A stretch of DNA of 64,000 nt from Siphonodentalium dalli (GCA_032622095.1 CP136061.1:249749582-249813581), one strand, 5' to 3'. Positions 35,801-40,859 are shown, counted from the stretch's first letter. The notes: generated by a model from the letters alone, not told the origin. A program made the numbers and translations.

Positions 35801-38029
35801 CCTTAGCGATGCACGTGTTGGTGCTTATTACCTTAGCGATGCGCGTGTTGGTCCTTATTACCTTAGCGATCCGCGTGTTGGTGCTTATTACCTTAGCGAT
35901 CCGCGTGTTGCTGCTTATTACCTTAGCGATCCGCGTGTTGGTGCTTATTACCTTAGCGATGCGCGTGTTGGTGCTTATTACCTTAGCGATGCGCGTGTTG
36001 GTGCTTATTACCTTAGCGATGCGCGTGTTGGTCCTTATTACCTTAGCGATCCGCGTGTTGCTGCTTATTACCTTAGCGATCCGCGTGTTGGTGCTTATTA
36101 CCTTAGCGATGCGCGTGTTGGTGCTTATTACCTTAGCGATGCACGTGTTGGTGCTTATTACCTTAGCGATGCACGTGTTGGTGCTTATTACCTTAGCGAT
36201 GCACGTGTTGGTGCTTATTACCTTAGCGATGCACGTGTTGCTGCTTATTACCTTAGCGATCCGCGTGTTGGTGCTTATTACCTTAGCGATGCGCGTGTTG
36301 GTGCTTATTACCTTAGCGATGCGCGTGTTGGTGCTTATTACCTTAGTGATGCGCGTGTTGTTGCTTATTACCTTAGCGATGCGCGTGTTGGTGCTTATTA
36401 CCTTAGCGATGCGCGTGTTGGTGCTTATTACCTTAGCGATGCGCGTGTTGGTGCTTATTACCTTAGCGATGCGCGTGTTGGTGCTTATTACCTTAGCGAT
36501 CCGCGTGTTGCTGCTTATTACCTTAGCGATCCGCGTGTTGCTGCTTATTACCTTAGCGATCCGCGTGTTGCTGCTTATTACCTTAGCGATCCGCGTGTTG
36601 CTGCTTATTACCTTAGCGATCCGCGTGTTGCTGCTTATTACCTTAGCGATGCGCGTGTTGGTGCTTATTACCTTAGCGATGCACGTGTTGGTGCTTATTA
36701 CCTTAGCGATGCGCGTGTTGGTGCTTATTACCTTAGCGATCCGCGTGTTGCTGCTTATTACCTTAGCGATCCGCGTGTTGGTGCTTATTACCTTAGCGAT
36801 CCGCGTGTTGGTGCTTATTACCTTAGCAATCCGCGTGTTGCTGCTTATTACCTTAGCGATCCGCGTGTTGGTGCTTATTACCTTAGCGATGCGCGTGTTG
36901 GTGCTTATTACCTTAGCGATCCGCGTGTTGCTGCTTATTACCTTAGCGATCCGCGTGTTGGTGCTTATTACCTTAGCGATACGCGTGTTGGTGCTTATTA
37001 CCTTAGCGATGCGCGTGTTGGTGCTTATTACCTTAGTGATGCGCGTGTTGTTGCTTATTACCTTAGCGATGCACGTGTTGGTGCTTATTACCTTAGTGAT
37101 ACGCGTGTTGGTGCTTATTACCTTAGCGATGCGCGTGTTGGTGCTTATTACCTTAGTGATGCGCGTGTTGGTGCTTATTACCTTAGCGATGCGCGTGTTG
37201 GTGCTTATTACCTTAGCGATGCACGTGTTGGTGCTTATTACCTTAGCGATGCGCGTGTTGGTGCTTATTACCTTAGCGATGCACGTGTTGGTGCTTATTA
37301 CCTTAGGCGCAGGTGAATGATGATATCATATAATTTGTTCAATATTTTCTATAGCGATGAACCAAATTCCGGTGACGTGTACATTTTTGTGAAATTGACA
37401 CGTGACTTCCGGTTAGCAACTGTCTGGAGATTGTAAAATTGCGGAATCGGCGGTGGACCAACGAGATGAAAATAAAATTGTCAACTTCATAACTCCCAAA
37501 GAATTTCCATGTGATTTAGGCATATTAGTTTCATTTGGACGAATTTTGTTAGTTAGCTTAATGCAAACCAGAGAAGACGTCATGACATGGTTCATGACGT
37601 CATTTACGTCATGTTGGCTGTGTGTGCCAGAATCCAGACAAGAGTGCTCAATCCATGACAATACTTGTCATATGGTCTCCATTGTATGCTGTTACATAAA
37701 TTATTCTTAGCGTTATGTCGCTGATGAAAAGCAAATTCGGGGCACAGCGTGTGTGGTTGCTCCACTATGTGTCACGTATGATTCATATTAACCTACCTGT
37801 ACTGATGTCGAAGCATGTAATAAATGAATAACCTACCTGTCCTGATGTCGAAGCATGTAATAAATGAATAACCTACCTGTCTTGATGTCGAAGCAGGATT
37901 CATGCATTTTCCCTGAGAACAGTTCAAGTCCAATGATAGCGTAAATAATAATGACGAAGATGACTAGAAGAGCAATATGAAGTAAAGGCACCATAGCACG
38001 TAGTATAGAGTTTAAAACGACCTGTAAAC
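2738..38029 (-). CDS. Cav1 (L-type) calcium channel alpha-1 subunit, internal part, 11 exons
   Basis: Pore-forming subunit of a voltage-gated calcium channel in the plasma membrane, which admits Ca2+ on depolarisation. Eleven minus-strand exons, each bounded by AG and GT with matching phases, join into one frame of about 521 residues. In order they give IS5, the domain I pore loop with LEGW, IS6, the AID helix that binds the cytosolic beta subunit, an acidic I-II linker, IIS1-S6 with an Arg/Lys S4 and a GEDW pore loop, and the start of the II-III linker. The AID ending ([10 protein letters not shown]) and the ITNFDNF pore stretch match Cav1 better than Cav2. The [11 protein letters not shown] stretch before the domain II pore is somewhat Cav2-like. 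The 5' end (N-terminus, IS1-S4) and the 3' part (domains III-IV) are absent from the window. The paralogue among Cav1 genes cannot be told; invertebrates usually have one. Intron sizes run from 0.66 kb to over 6 kb, plus a 5' intron that is probably over 26 kb. Confidence 0.95.
2970..3600. repeat. GGAC-type repeat split by a TTAA element
   Basis: One module (CATAACTCTGGTGAAAATTG … CATTCCATTCGCTGCAGATT) ends in GATAGACAGACC, then 3144-3543 is an inserted TTAA element. The continuation (AAACAGGCGTATAAAAAC) matches the uninterrupted copy at 9966. Confidence 0.75.
3144..3543. mobile_element. TTAA-type MITE, family A, complete
   Basis: 400 bp from TTAACCCTTTACCC to GGGTAAAGGGTTAA, with two opposed hairpin modules of about 68 bp. 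It is inserted in a GGAC-type repeat whose empty counterpart is at 9960-9980. Confidence 0.92.
3560..3885 (+). mobile_element. tRNA-derived SINE, related body
   Basis: A-box-like CAATGGTTAGAGGTC at 3578 and B-box-like GAGTTTGATGCCTG at 3620. The body CTCGTGCCAAGTTAAGACCC matches the SINE at 5487, while the head differs and the 3' tail is missing. Confidence 0.72.
4405..4658. mobile_element. hAT-like MITE with 8-bp target duplication
   Basis: 254 bp from CAAGCCTTGAAATA to its complement, with two opposed arms around GCATAGTGGGCTAGC and GCTAGCCCGCTATGC. Flanked by CACTCTGG on both sides (4397-4404, 4659-4666). Confidence 0.94.
4683..4801. repeat. 61-bp tandem duplicate
   Basis: ACTCAGAGCCCATTATAATG occurs twice, just after the weak donor of the pore-II exon. 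Confidence 0.92.
4822..4942 (-). CDS. Cav1 exon: domain II pore loop and start of S6
   Basis: 121 nt, phase 0 in, phase 1 out, 40 full codons. It starts [15 protein letters not shown], where the Glu of GEDW is the domain II member of the selectivity ring. It continues through [15 protein letters not shown] into S6 (FVILFICGN). The donor AATT|GTATCC is weak because it lacks the usual A/G at +3 to +5. It is chosen because it alone restores NYILLN with the next exon. Confidence 0.93.
5487..5892 (+). mobile_element. tRNA-derived SINE
   Basis: The tRNA-like head has an A-box-like TAGCCCAGTGGTTA at 5497 and a B-box-like GAGTTCGCGCC at 5550. A conserved body (CTCGCGCCAGGTTGTGACCC) and a 3' tail (GTGAAGCGCTTAGGGCCC … CGCTATATAAGCTCC) follow, ending in CATTAT repeats. 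Non-autonomous, moved by a LINE partner. The 107-codon frame on it is not a gene. Confidence 0.85.
6137..6252. repeat. 29-bp tandem repeat, 4 copies
   Basis: TACACCCCAATATCACCC with TTTTATGATCC. It ends 45 bases from the IIS5 exon. Confidence 0.93.
6297..6501 (-). CDS. Cav1 exon: domain II S4-S5 linker, S5 and pore entry
   Basis: 205 nt, phase 2 in, phase 0 out, 68 full codons. It contains the S4-S5 linker ([19 protein letters not shown]), S5 ([20 protein letters not shown]), FGGKFN, and the P1 helix start ending NSLLTVFQ. The length and the end at LLTVFQ match the usual exon boundary before ILTGEDW. The acceptor is TTTTTACAG and the donor is CAG|GTAAGA. Confidence 0.96.
6535..6758. mobile_element. 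hAT-like MITE
   Basis: Same family; the right inner arm is partly deleted. It starts 34 bases upstream of the IIS5 exon acceptor. The flanking 24-bp AATAAACAGTAAAGCTTCAG… recurs at 6971, so the surrounding segment is duplicated. Confidence 0.88.
7178..7567. mobile_element. TTAA-type MITE, family A, complete
   Basis: 390 bp. The left flank is ATAA (decayed TTAA) and the right is TTAA. It has two hairpin modules, with the right arm containing GGCCGGTTGTGGCCGG. Confidence 0.93.
7564..7702. mobile_element. TTAA-type MITE, family A, truncated
   Basis: Starts at the TTAA shared with the preceding element (head-to-tail neighbours). It contains the left arm and one hairpin and breaks off at AATGTAAGAAA. 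Confidence 0.88.
8515..8905. repeat. GGAC-tailed modular repeat, second copy
   Basis: Two modules homologous to 1440-1840, a tail of GGACGGACAGACGGACGG at 8818-8842, and the same following palindrome (ACCATACATGGTATGGGT). Confidence 0.85.
8906..9162. mobile_element. TTAA-type MITE, family A, right half
   Basis: Same chimeric junction with a GGAC-tailed repeat as at 1842. One hairpin, ending GGGTAAAGGGATAA. Confidence 0.85.
9605..9992. repeat. GGAC-type repeat, two modules
   Basis: Modules at about 9610 and 9785 each have CATAACTC, ACTTGACCTGTATT-like and CATTCCATTCA stretches, and end in GGCGGATGGATGGACAAG. It abuts the 1.13-kb element. Confidence 0.8.
9993..11124. mobile_element. 1.13-kb non-autonomous DNA element with 36-bp TIRs
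   Basis: Inverted ends start GTGACCCGCCATATCAAATC and extend to about 36 bp with two mismatches. The flanks share ATAT, a likely target duplication. Inside are one hairpin module at 10044-10113 and three to four modules of about 165 bp ending in GGACGGACGACGGACGGAC at 11009. No transposase frame was seen. The right end lies 11 nt inside the intron after the IIS2-S4 exon. Confidence 0.88.
11136..11361 (-). CDS. Cav1 exon: domain II S2-S4
   Basis: 226 nt, phase 1 in, phase 2 out, 74 full codons. S2 is [21 protein letters not shown]3 is [17 protein letters not shown]4 is [18 protein letters not shown], with a positive residue at every third position forming the voltage sensor. The acceptor is TTTCTTCAG and the donor is ACTAG|GTAAGC. 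A transposable element begins only 11 nt into the downstream intron. Confidence 0.96.
11434..11688. mobile_element. TTAA-type MITE, family C
   Basis: The left end is a decayed CTTTCATGATGGGAGCT and the right end is TCATGGAAGGGTTAA. It has two hairpins of the CCAGTGCATTCTCTTATATA subtype. Confidence 0.85.
11781..12061. mobile_element. TTAA-type MITE, family C
   Basis: Two hairpins. The right end TCATGAAAGGGTTAA runs straight into the IIS1-exon relic. Confidence 0.87.
12060..12125 (-). pseudogene. Decayed duplicate of the 3' end of the IIS1 exon
   Basis: About 66 bp match 15081-15146 with only a handful of differences. They cover the end of the IIS1 exon, its donor (CAAG|GTGATT) and the adjoining end of a TTAA element. 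Read on the minus strand it gives [15 protein letters not shown] in place of [15 protein letters not shown]. The membrane-spanning part is missing, so it is a non-functional relic. It probably moved together with the neighbouring transposon, which is also duplicated. Confidence 0.85.
12181..15082. mobile_element. TTAA-type MITE, family C, split by a foldback island
   Basis: The left part (12181-12279) ends inside the first hairpin. The right part resumes at about 14795 with GTGCATTGGCC and ends TGAAAGGGTTAA at 15082, 18 bases from the IIS1 exon donor. The GC-rich island is inserted between. Confidence 0.82.
12280..14791. mobile_element. GC-rich foldback island with nested inverted repeats
   Basis: The outer ends CCCCTGTCACACTCAGGCCG (12281) and complement (14791) are flanked by TTAAAA on both sides. 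The inner ends ACTGTCACACTCCGCTGCGA (12616) and complement (14202) form a second pair. 12616-12860 is also an inverted copy of about 14530-14791. A perfect 32-bp palindrome (GCGCTTGT…ACAAGCGC) sits at 12783-12814. 12960-13620 has C/G homopolymers and a piece of the repeat also seen at 29190-29790. The frames here are side effects of GC content; no transposase was recognised. Confidence 0.8.
15100..15260 (-). CDS. Cav1 exon: domain II S1
   Basis: 161 nt, phase 2 in, phase 1 out, 53 full codons. A basic stretch ([19 protein letters not shown]) precedes S1 ([18 protein letters not shown]), and the exon ends [14 protein letters not shown]. The W-N-R-basic-S-FYWLV-FLNT-EHY pattern is typical of IIS1 in high-voltage-activated channels. 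The donor is CAAG|GTGATT. A decayed copy of the 3' end of this exon lies about 3 kb downstream in the transcript, at 12060-12125. Confidence 0.95.
15261..15924 (-). other. Intron between late-linker and IIS1 exons
   Basis: The shortest intron, 664 nt, with no MITE. At 15306-15400 it holds a fragment (with ACTCATTGATGAGTAGTTCC) that recurs at 33235 and 34570, so it is a low-copy dispersed repeat. Nothing else is recognisable. Confidence 0.85.
15925..16009 (-). CDS. Cav1 exon: late I-II linker
   Basis: 85 nt, phase 1 in, phase 2 out, 27 full codons. It is polar and poorly conserved ([17 protein letters not shown], then [10 protein letters not shown]). It is accepted because both splice sites are canonical (ATATCAG acceptor, AG|GTGAGT donor) and because it joins the acidic exon and the IIS1 exon in frame. 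The family has variable sequence here. Confidence 0.82.
16139..16458. mobile_element. Foldback element, 320 bp, TTAA-flanked
   Basis: Arms of about 140 bp with some mismatches start TTAAAGGGGTACTGTAC. The centre is the AT-rich palindrome AATTATATAATTATATATAA. A different family from A-C but with the same TTAA at both ends. Confidence 0.9.
16590..17095. repeat. 124-bp tandem repeat, about 4 copies
   Basis: The unit starts TTACGTCATGAAAGTAGT at 16592, 16716, 16840 and 16969. Each contains a repeated ACCTAATAAAGCTAC motif. Confidence 0.93.
17096..17631 (-). mobile_element. Non-LTR retrotransposon (LINE) 3' end, 5'-truncated
   Basis: A 154-codon frame contains [15 protein letters not shown] and [20 protein letters not shown], the pattern of the region after the reverse transcriptase in CR1/Jockey-like elements. 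Its first ten codons are read from the neighbouring 67-bp satellite. The 3' end is AAATAAATACAATACAATAT. Confidence 0.8.
17645..18490. repeat. 64/67-bp tandem repeat, about 13 copies
   Basis: The unit contains ATCCAAGTACCCTCAATGTT, then CATGCCGGAGCATAAACGTC. Starts fall at 17658, 17722, 17789, 17856 and so on. A lone diverged copy is at 19185-19240. The 5'-truncated LINE at 17096-17631 abuts the first unit. Confidence 0.95.
18906..19118. mobile_element. Mariner-like MITE, complete, TA-flanked
   Basis: 213 bp, nearly a full palindrome from CAGTAATGCCCTAAGTAA to its complement, flanked by TA on both sides. Tc1/mariner affiliation is inferred from the TA site and CAGT ends only. Confidence 0.88.
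19278..19505. mobile_element. hAT-like MITE, long form, truncated
   Basis: Left arm pair at 19280-19385 followed by the long-form middle (CTGTTTC…TTTCTCTATATTCCCAAATT). No right end. Confidence 0.8.
19607..19657 (-). CDS. Cav1 small acidic exon in I-II linker
   Basis: 51 nt with phase 1 at both ends. It adds an acidic run, [17 protein letters not shown], directly after the AID. Acceptor TTTTTGCAG and donor AAAG|GTATGT are both good. Because the exon is a multiple of three and symmetric, leaving it out would keep the frame, so it could be a cassette exon. Cassette use is inference, not seen. Confidence 0.88.
19712..19821. mobile_element. Mariner-like MITE, left half
   Basis: One arm only (CTCTAAATAATCGACTCCTT to GGAAAGCTCTC). 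Confidence 0.82.
20040..20850. repeat. GGAC-tailed repeat split by a TTAA element
   Basis: Modules begin ACAAAGATGAATAACTCCAG at 20076 and its relative at 20648, with an ATTGAATGTCCGCATAGTGG triplet (30 bp) at 20128-20210. The tail is at 20780-20815. A TTAA element at 20290-20647 interrupts it. Confidence 0.82.
20290..20647. mobile_element. TTAA-type MITE, family A, with internal deletion
   Basis: Both TTAA ends and terminal repeats are present. The second hairpin has lost its left arm (AAAGATTATGGTCGACTCG). Confidence 0.92.
20921..21174. mobile_element. hAT-like MITE inside a 30-bp direct duplication
   Basis: 254-bp element. The 30 bases before it (20891-20920) are repeated exactly after it (21175-21204), much longer than the 8 bp seen for sister copies. 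Confidence 0.93.
21270..21810. repeat. Intronic segmental duplicate, copy 1
   Basis: Diverged copy of 30790-31320. Both share ATAAAATGAGATGATTAA, ATTTCCGGACAGG and TACAAAGAGATAGA. Similarity stops near the point that corresponds to the pore-I exon donor. Confidence 0.88.
22513..22661. mobile_element. TTAA-type palindromic MITE, family B
   Basis: 149 bp with terminal arms TTAACCCTTTCAGTGCCAAG and complement, no inner hairpin module, and TTAA on both sides. It is the simplest form of family B. Confidence 0.92.
22940..23055 (-). CDS. Cav1 exon: I-II linker with AID beta-subunit site
   Basis: 116 nt, phase 2 in, phase 1 out, 38 full codons starting [16 protein letters not shown]. The alpha-interaction domain reads [17 protein letters not shown]. 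It keeps every signature position of the AID helix (QQ-E-GY-W-I) that docks into the beta-subunit groove and controls trafficking and gating. The Leu-Asp before Trp-Ile is characteristic of Cav1, where Cav2 has Met-Glu. The donor is GCAG|GTAAG. Confidence 0.96.
23094..23200. mobile_element. Mariner-like MITE, left half
   Basis: Starts TA-CAGTAATGCCCTAAATAAT, 38 bases upstream of the AID exon acceptor. Confidence 0.84.
23807..24898. mobile_element. Mariner-like MITE carrying two insertions
   Basis: Ends CAGTAATGCCC and GGGCATTACTG with TA flanks. It is interrupted by about 650 bp of unrelated sequence (about 23930-24585, GC-richer, containing ACAATGTACTATATA twice) and by a family B TTAA element at 24620-24872. 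Confidence 0.88.
24620..24872. mobile_element. TTAA-type MITE, family B with hairpin module, nested
   Basis: Arms TTAACCCTTTGAGTGCCAG and complement surround one hairpin module and a T-run. It sits inside a mariner-like MITE (23807-24898), splitting that element's GTGGTTAAGGAGTC stretch and duplicating TTAA. This shows the target site directly. Confidence 0.95.
25131..25303. repeat. 57-bp tandem triplicate
   Basis: GAGGCCAACTTTATTTAGAG at 25131, 25188 and 25245. Confidence 0.93.
25329..25637. mobile_element. hAT-like MITE, intermediate form
   Basis: Two arm pairs at 25345-25437 and 25512-25607, separated by CAACTGGGGAACTTCAATCT. Confidence 0.87.
25652..26046. mobile_element. TTAA-type MITE, family A, inverted
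   Basis: Left TTAACCCTTTACCCAACA is intact. The right end is mutated to GGGTAAAGCGTCG, so its TTAA is lost. Two hairpins. Confidence 0.9.
26278..26381 (-). CDS. Cav1 exon: domain I S6
   Basis: 104 nt, phase 0 in, phase 2 out. It encodes [14 protein letters not shown] followed by the S6 helix with [16 protein letters not shown]6 forms the inner gate. In vertebrate Cav1 genes this position is a pair of mutually exclusive exons (8/8A). Only one copy was recognised here, although the intron before it is 4.9 kb long. The acceptor is TTTTTTCAG and the donor is AGTGG|GTGAGT. Confidence 0.95.
26391..26755. repeat. 17-bp minisatellite, about 21 copies
   Basis: ATTAAAGAGGAGAGAAG alternates with ATTAAAGAGGACATAAG and an AAAAT variant. 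It begins about 10 bases from the IS6 exon acceptor and may overlap the polypyrimidine tract region (GA-rich on plus, so CT-rich on the transcript strand). Confidence 0.95.
26989..27116. repeat. 21-bp minisatellite, about 6 copies
   Basis: The unit is GAAGTTATATGTGTAGAGTA plus one base. Confidence 0.93.
27185..27324. mobile_element. TTAA-type palindromic MITE, family B
   Basis: 140 bp, almost fully palindromic. Arms extend through CCATATTTCCTTGATCATTT. Confidence 0.92.
27832..28221. mobile_element. TTAA-type MITE, family A, complete
   Basis: 390 bp with perfect TTAACCCTTTACCCAACA at the left and its complement at the right, two hairpin modules and intact TTAA on both sides. A good reference copy. 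Confidence 0.94.
28399..28632. mobile_element. TTAA-type MITE, family B with hairpin module
   Basis: Close relative of 24620-24872 with the same arms, hairpin and T-run. The stretch with GGGCCGATGAGATCGGCC is deleted near the right end. TTAA on both sides. Confidence 0.93.
28660..28783. repeat. 41-bp tandem triplicate
   Basis: CATTAGGAGGATGGATATTA at 28660, 28701 and 28742. Confidence 0.93.
28947..29083. repeat. 46-bp tandem triplicate
   Basis: AATTAGGCTAGGCACCATCC at 28947, 28993 and 29039. Confidence 0.93.
29190..29790. repeat. Dispersed repeat with C-run, split by an hAT-like MITE
   Basis: Stretches CAACTGATGACCAT, ATTTCCAACTGTT and TTTTGGCAAA match 13295-13530 in the foldback island. 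Both copies contain a long C or G run. Confidence 0.8.
29308..29527. mobile_element. hAT-like MITE with 8-bp target duplication
   Basis: Flanked by ACTGGTAC on both sides (29300-29307, 29528-29535). Inserted in an older dispersed repeat. Confidence 0.94.
30178..30595. mobile_element. hAT-like MITE, long form
   Basis: Both arm pairs with a middle of about 180 bp that is inverted relative to the copy at 2430-2630. Confidence 0.87.
30790..31320. repeat. Intronic segmental duplicate, copy 2
   Basis: Directly adjoins the donor of the pore-I exon; homologous to 21270-21810. Confidence 0.88.
31326..31510 (-). CDS. Cav1 exon: domain I pore loop
   Basis: 185 nt, phase 1 in, phase 0 out, 61 full codons. 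It carries the cysteine-rich turret ([16 protein letters not shown]), the stretch [18 protein letters not shown], and the selectivity loop [13 protein letters not shown]. The Glu of LEGW is the domain I member of the EEEE calcium-selectivity ring known for this family. Most relatives have MEGW, so Leu at that place is a mild variant. The acceptor is TTTTCCAG and the donor is AAT|GTTAGT. Confidence 0.95.
31640..32580 (+). mobile_element. Non-LTR retrotransposon (LINE) ORF2 3' end, broken
   Basis: Translated pieces in two frames ([53 protein letters not shown]) resemble the region after the reverse transcriptase, ending in a C-x2-C … H-x3-HC zinc-finger-like cluster usual for LINE ORF2 C-termini. 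Frameshifts near 31755 and 32040 and an in-frame stop at 32273 disable it. The clade cannot be told. Confidence 0.8.
33535..33797. mobile_element. TTAA-type MITE, family C
   Basis: Left flank TGAA (decayed), then CCCTTTCATGATGG. Two hairpins with CTCCCACAGGGAG centres, and the right end GGAAGGGTTAA. Confidence 0.9.
33819..34149. repeat. 30-bp minisatellite, 11 copies
   Basis: Same unit as at 35149-37305, with GCGCG/GCACG variants only and none of the CCGCG type. It closes the first copy of the 1.33-kb tandem duplication. Confidence 0.97.
34867..35129. mobile_element. TTAA-type MITE, family C, duplicate
   Basis: Copy of 33535-33797 carried by the 1.33-kb tandem duplication. Confidence 0.9.
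35149..37305. repeat. 30-bp minisatellite, about 72 copies
   Basis: The unit contains GCGTGTTGGTGCTTATTACC followed by TTAGCGATGC. Variants CCGCG and GTTGCTGC occur in alternating runs, which suggests higher-order duplication. It is open in two plus frames and one minus frame only because 30 is a multiple of three and the unit lacks stops. Confidence 0.97.
37791..37890 (-). repeat. 40-bp tandem triplication of the IS5 exon splice donor
   Basis: The motif ACCTACCTGT with the neighbouring GATGTCGAAGCA recurs at 37791, 37831 and 37871, exactly 40 bp apart. On the minus strand each copy reads CTTCGACATC, four variable bases, then ACAG|GTAGGT. The copy nearest the exon is the frame-keeping donor. 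The two distal copies would extend the exon by 40 or 80 nt and shift the frame. Confidence 0.92.
37877..38029 (-). CDS. Cav1 exon: domain I S5 and start of pore turret
   Basis: 153 nt, phase 1 in and phase 1 out. It begins [15 protein letters not shown] and runs through S5 ([20 protein letters not shown]) to the extracellular turret ending HESCFDIKT. The acceptor is TTTTACAG and the donor is ACAG|GTAGGT. S5 lines the outer pore and couples the S4-S5 linker to the gate. The donor and about 13 exonic bases are repeated twice more just downstream at a 40-bp period (see the tandem repeat at 37791-37890). No upstream exon with IS4 was recognised in this window. Confidence 0.93.
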
Positions 38030-38651
38030 CTGTAAAAGCAAAAAGAAGCACAAAATTAGGACAAATAAATAACAAATTCTGGGCATATATGGATCATGTC
38101 AGTATGGTAATCCTGATACACACAAATATTTTGCAATTCAGATAGCATATATTTTTTAAAGGCAAAGTGTTTTATATCTAAACATTACCATATTTATCAT
38201 TGATGAACATTAGTATTATATCACTACTCTGTATACTGCCAAATTATCTATATACTCATAGTCTATACACATAGTAGGTGTTAAAATCAAAGTGAAAACT
38301 CTCTAAATCTAAGTCTTCTGTAGTTTGTCTATAATATGGTCAGTTTTTTCCATCACGTGAGTCCTCAAAGAAAAGTTGCATGGAGTAATTGAGCATTACT
38401 GTAGTACGATACCTGTTACAGATTTGGGCACCCAAACAATAAAAGCCCAAATACTCTCAAATTCCTGGTAGACACTATCTGGTCAACCAGAATTTTCCAC
38501 TTTTTCAAGGCAAGGAATATTCCCTTATTCTCAATATACATGTACCTGTACTGTGTAAATCTGCAGTTGAAAAGGGCCTAGTAGTTGCATGTTCAATTGT
38601 CAATTCAGAAATATTATGTCATCTCAAATTATAAGGGGTAATTCGTCTCTG

Positions 38652-38743
38652 TGAGAGCTTTCCGATGAATGGCAACAAGGCATATTTCCGACTAAATCCT
38701 GAAAAATTACCCATAATTCTGCTGATTATTTAGGGCATTACTG
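38652..38743. mobile_element. Mariner-like MITE, right half
   Basis: One arm, GAGAGCTTTCCGATGAATGG to GGGCATTACTG. The GTGGTTAAGGAGTC stretch is deleted. Confidence 0.84.
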
Positions 38744-39219
38744 TACATTGGGTACATTAGCCCACAGGTATTCGGCCAAAAAAATATTTGGCCAAAATAA
38801 AAATATATATTTTTCATCAAATTAAAAAATAATTGTGCCTATTACCTGTGCATTAGCCACAAACCTCGATTGTCATTCTGTTAGTGTGCGTTTATTATCT
38901 CTTATTTTACTGACAATTGTTCTTAGAAATCCCAGGGTACAAGGTTACATTGGAAAACATATTCACTGAACTCATTCCAAGTTCACGAGAATACACCAGG
39001 TAGACATGGTTACTTCTGGTTACTCTACTTGTGAATTGATGTTACATTGGTTACTTTCATTTTTGTTCTTAGAAAAACCAGGGTACCACTGTTAGATTGG
39101 GTACAAATTAAACTAGAGGTGGGACTGTCCCAGTTGGACCAAACAACACCCCCACCCCCACCCCCAGAGTGCAATTGGGCTACATTAAGAGTATAGCCAT
39201 ATTTGTTTTTTGAAAAAAA

Positions 39220-39550
39220 GAAACACAAGCTGGAACAAATTTATGCATGTTGCAAAATATTTCAAAGTCGCAAAAAGGGGAAAAAACTCCACTAAAAAAA
39301 TGTCAAATCAAGCTCATATTTGCAGGTTCACAGGTTTACATAGTGGTAAATATCTGCATGTGCCAAGTAAAAACAAAATTTACCATAAAATGTAGAAATA
39401 CAAGCTTGGACAAAATTGCATCTCAAGTACAGATGGACGGACGAACAGATGGACAGACCGACAGACTGATTCCTATATACCCCCATCCATATACCCCAAT
39501 CCATATACCCCCATCCATAACTTTGTTAGGGGGGGGGGGGGTAAAAAAAA
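39220..39550. repeat. GGAC-tailed repeat with G-run end
   Basis: One module of the same family as inside 10440-11060. The tail is GATGGACGGACGAACAGATG at 39431. It is followed by a TATACCCCCATCC tandem and a run of 12 G. Confidence 0.8.
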
Positions 39551-40144
39551 CATATTCTCAGAACTAATTTCTGGACAGACCTACAGTGTATTTTGAATGT
39601 GACTGTACAAAGCCCTGTAGGTACAATAAACATGCTGAGGAGTATCTGGCTGTCTGGCATCTGACTGCTATGAGCTCATTAATTCATCCATCAATTTGTA
39701 TTAGAGTATGTACTACATCCACATATAACCTTAACTCTATATACCTGCACATAAAATCATTATCTGAGGATTCAAGAAAAGCCAAAGTCATCCAATTATC
39801 CAAAACATATATCCGTATTTAATTACTTCCTCCATATGTTAATTTCTTATGTCAACCTCCATGTAATATATGGATTATCCATAAAATATACTATTGACAT
39901 TTTATCGGTATTTTAATTTGGTACATAATATACTAGTAACATCCTCAATATTTTTAATAATTTCTTATGGCAACCTCCAAGTAATATTCAATGTTTTACA
40001 TGTATTCCCTTGACATGCTGATATTGGTTTGTAGTTTTACCTATATTCCCATGAAATGTTGACATTGGTTTGTAGTTTTACCTATATTCCCATGAAATGT
40101 TGACATTGGTTTGTAGTTTTACATTTATTCCCTTGACATGCTGA

Positions 40145-40286
40145 CATATGGCTTCTTGCCATTCATCGGAAAGCTCTTATTGAGAGCTTTCCGATGAATG
40201 GCAACAAGCCATATTTCCGACTAAATCCTGAAAAGTTACCCATAATTCTGCTGTGGTTAAGGATTCGATTATTTAGGGCATTTCTG
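40145..40286. mobile_element. Mariner-like MITE, left-truncated
   Basis: A short piece of the left arm, the centre and the full right arm. Confidence 0.85.
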
Positions 40287-40859
40287 TAACCTGTGTTCCC
40301 ATAGACATGTTGATGTCAGTTTGTGGTACATGTGTATACTAGTATGTATATTTTATGATAAATTGCCCTAGCCAGTGACTAAATTAGTAAGGAGCAAATT
40401 ACAATTCATTAACTATCATGAGCTGCTCCAGGGAGAAGCCAAGAGGGCGACTTGGGAGAAATCTTCTCACTAAAAATGTTCAAAGAAATGATTCGCGCGC
40501 TTTGTCGCTCAAAATTCGAATGAATTATTACCTGTAATTAGGACGGAAGTCAAACGTAACTACTATCAACAAAAACGACCAATCAACGTCTTTGTTGTAA
40601 AGAGGAGCTATGACGTATAGCCGATTCTGATTGGATTGGAAATGATGAACTAAAATAACTGACTAATGGAAAGCCCCGATACGCAAAGCCTCGGGAGTCG
40701 TGCACATGTTCGAACTTCAGAAAGATGGATTGCGTTCTCATTTTTCCAGAACATTACCGCTTTTAAGAAATCATAAAAGCAACCAACTTCTCCTTATTTT
40801 TGTCCCAGGGAGAAGTGACTTCTGTCTCGTATACCAGTATGCATTTGTCCCAGCAATAT

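Larger units (their letters stand above)
31511..37876 (-). other. Intron between IS5 and pore-I exons
   Basis: 6.4 kb. It contains a LINE remnant, two near-identical 1.33-kb tandem units with 30-bp minisatellites, and the triplicated donor. 37320-37790 contains no recognisable feature beyond a short inverted stretch around a repeated TGACGTCAT-like sequence at 37575-37610. Confidence 0.85.

Noticed and set aside
33819-37305. Possible CRISPR-like array (30-bp repeats)
   Set aside because: Repeats are directly adjacent with no spacers, and the context is a eukaryotic intron. It is a minisatellite.
35077-37320. 747-codon plus-strand frame of [10 protein letters not shown] repeats, with overlapping frames on both strands
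   Set aside because: A 30-bp unit without stops is open in several frames by arithmetic. No non-repeat coding context, and it lies inside a channel-gene intron.
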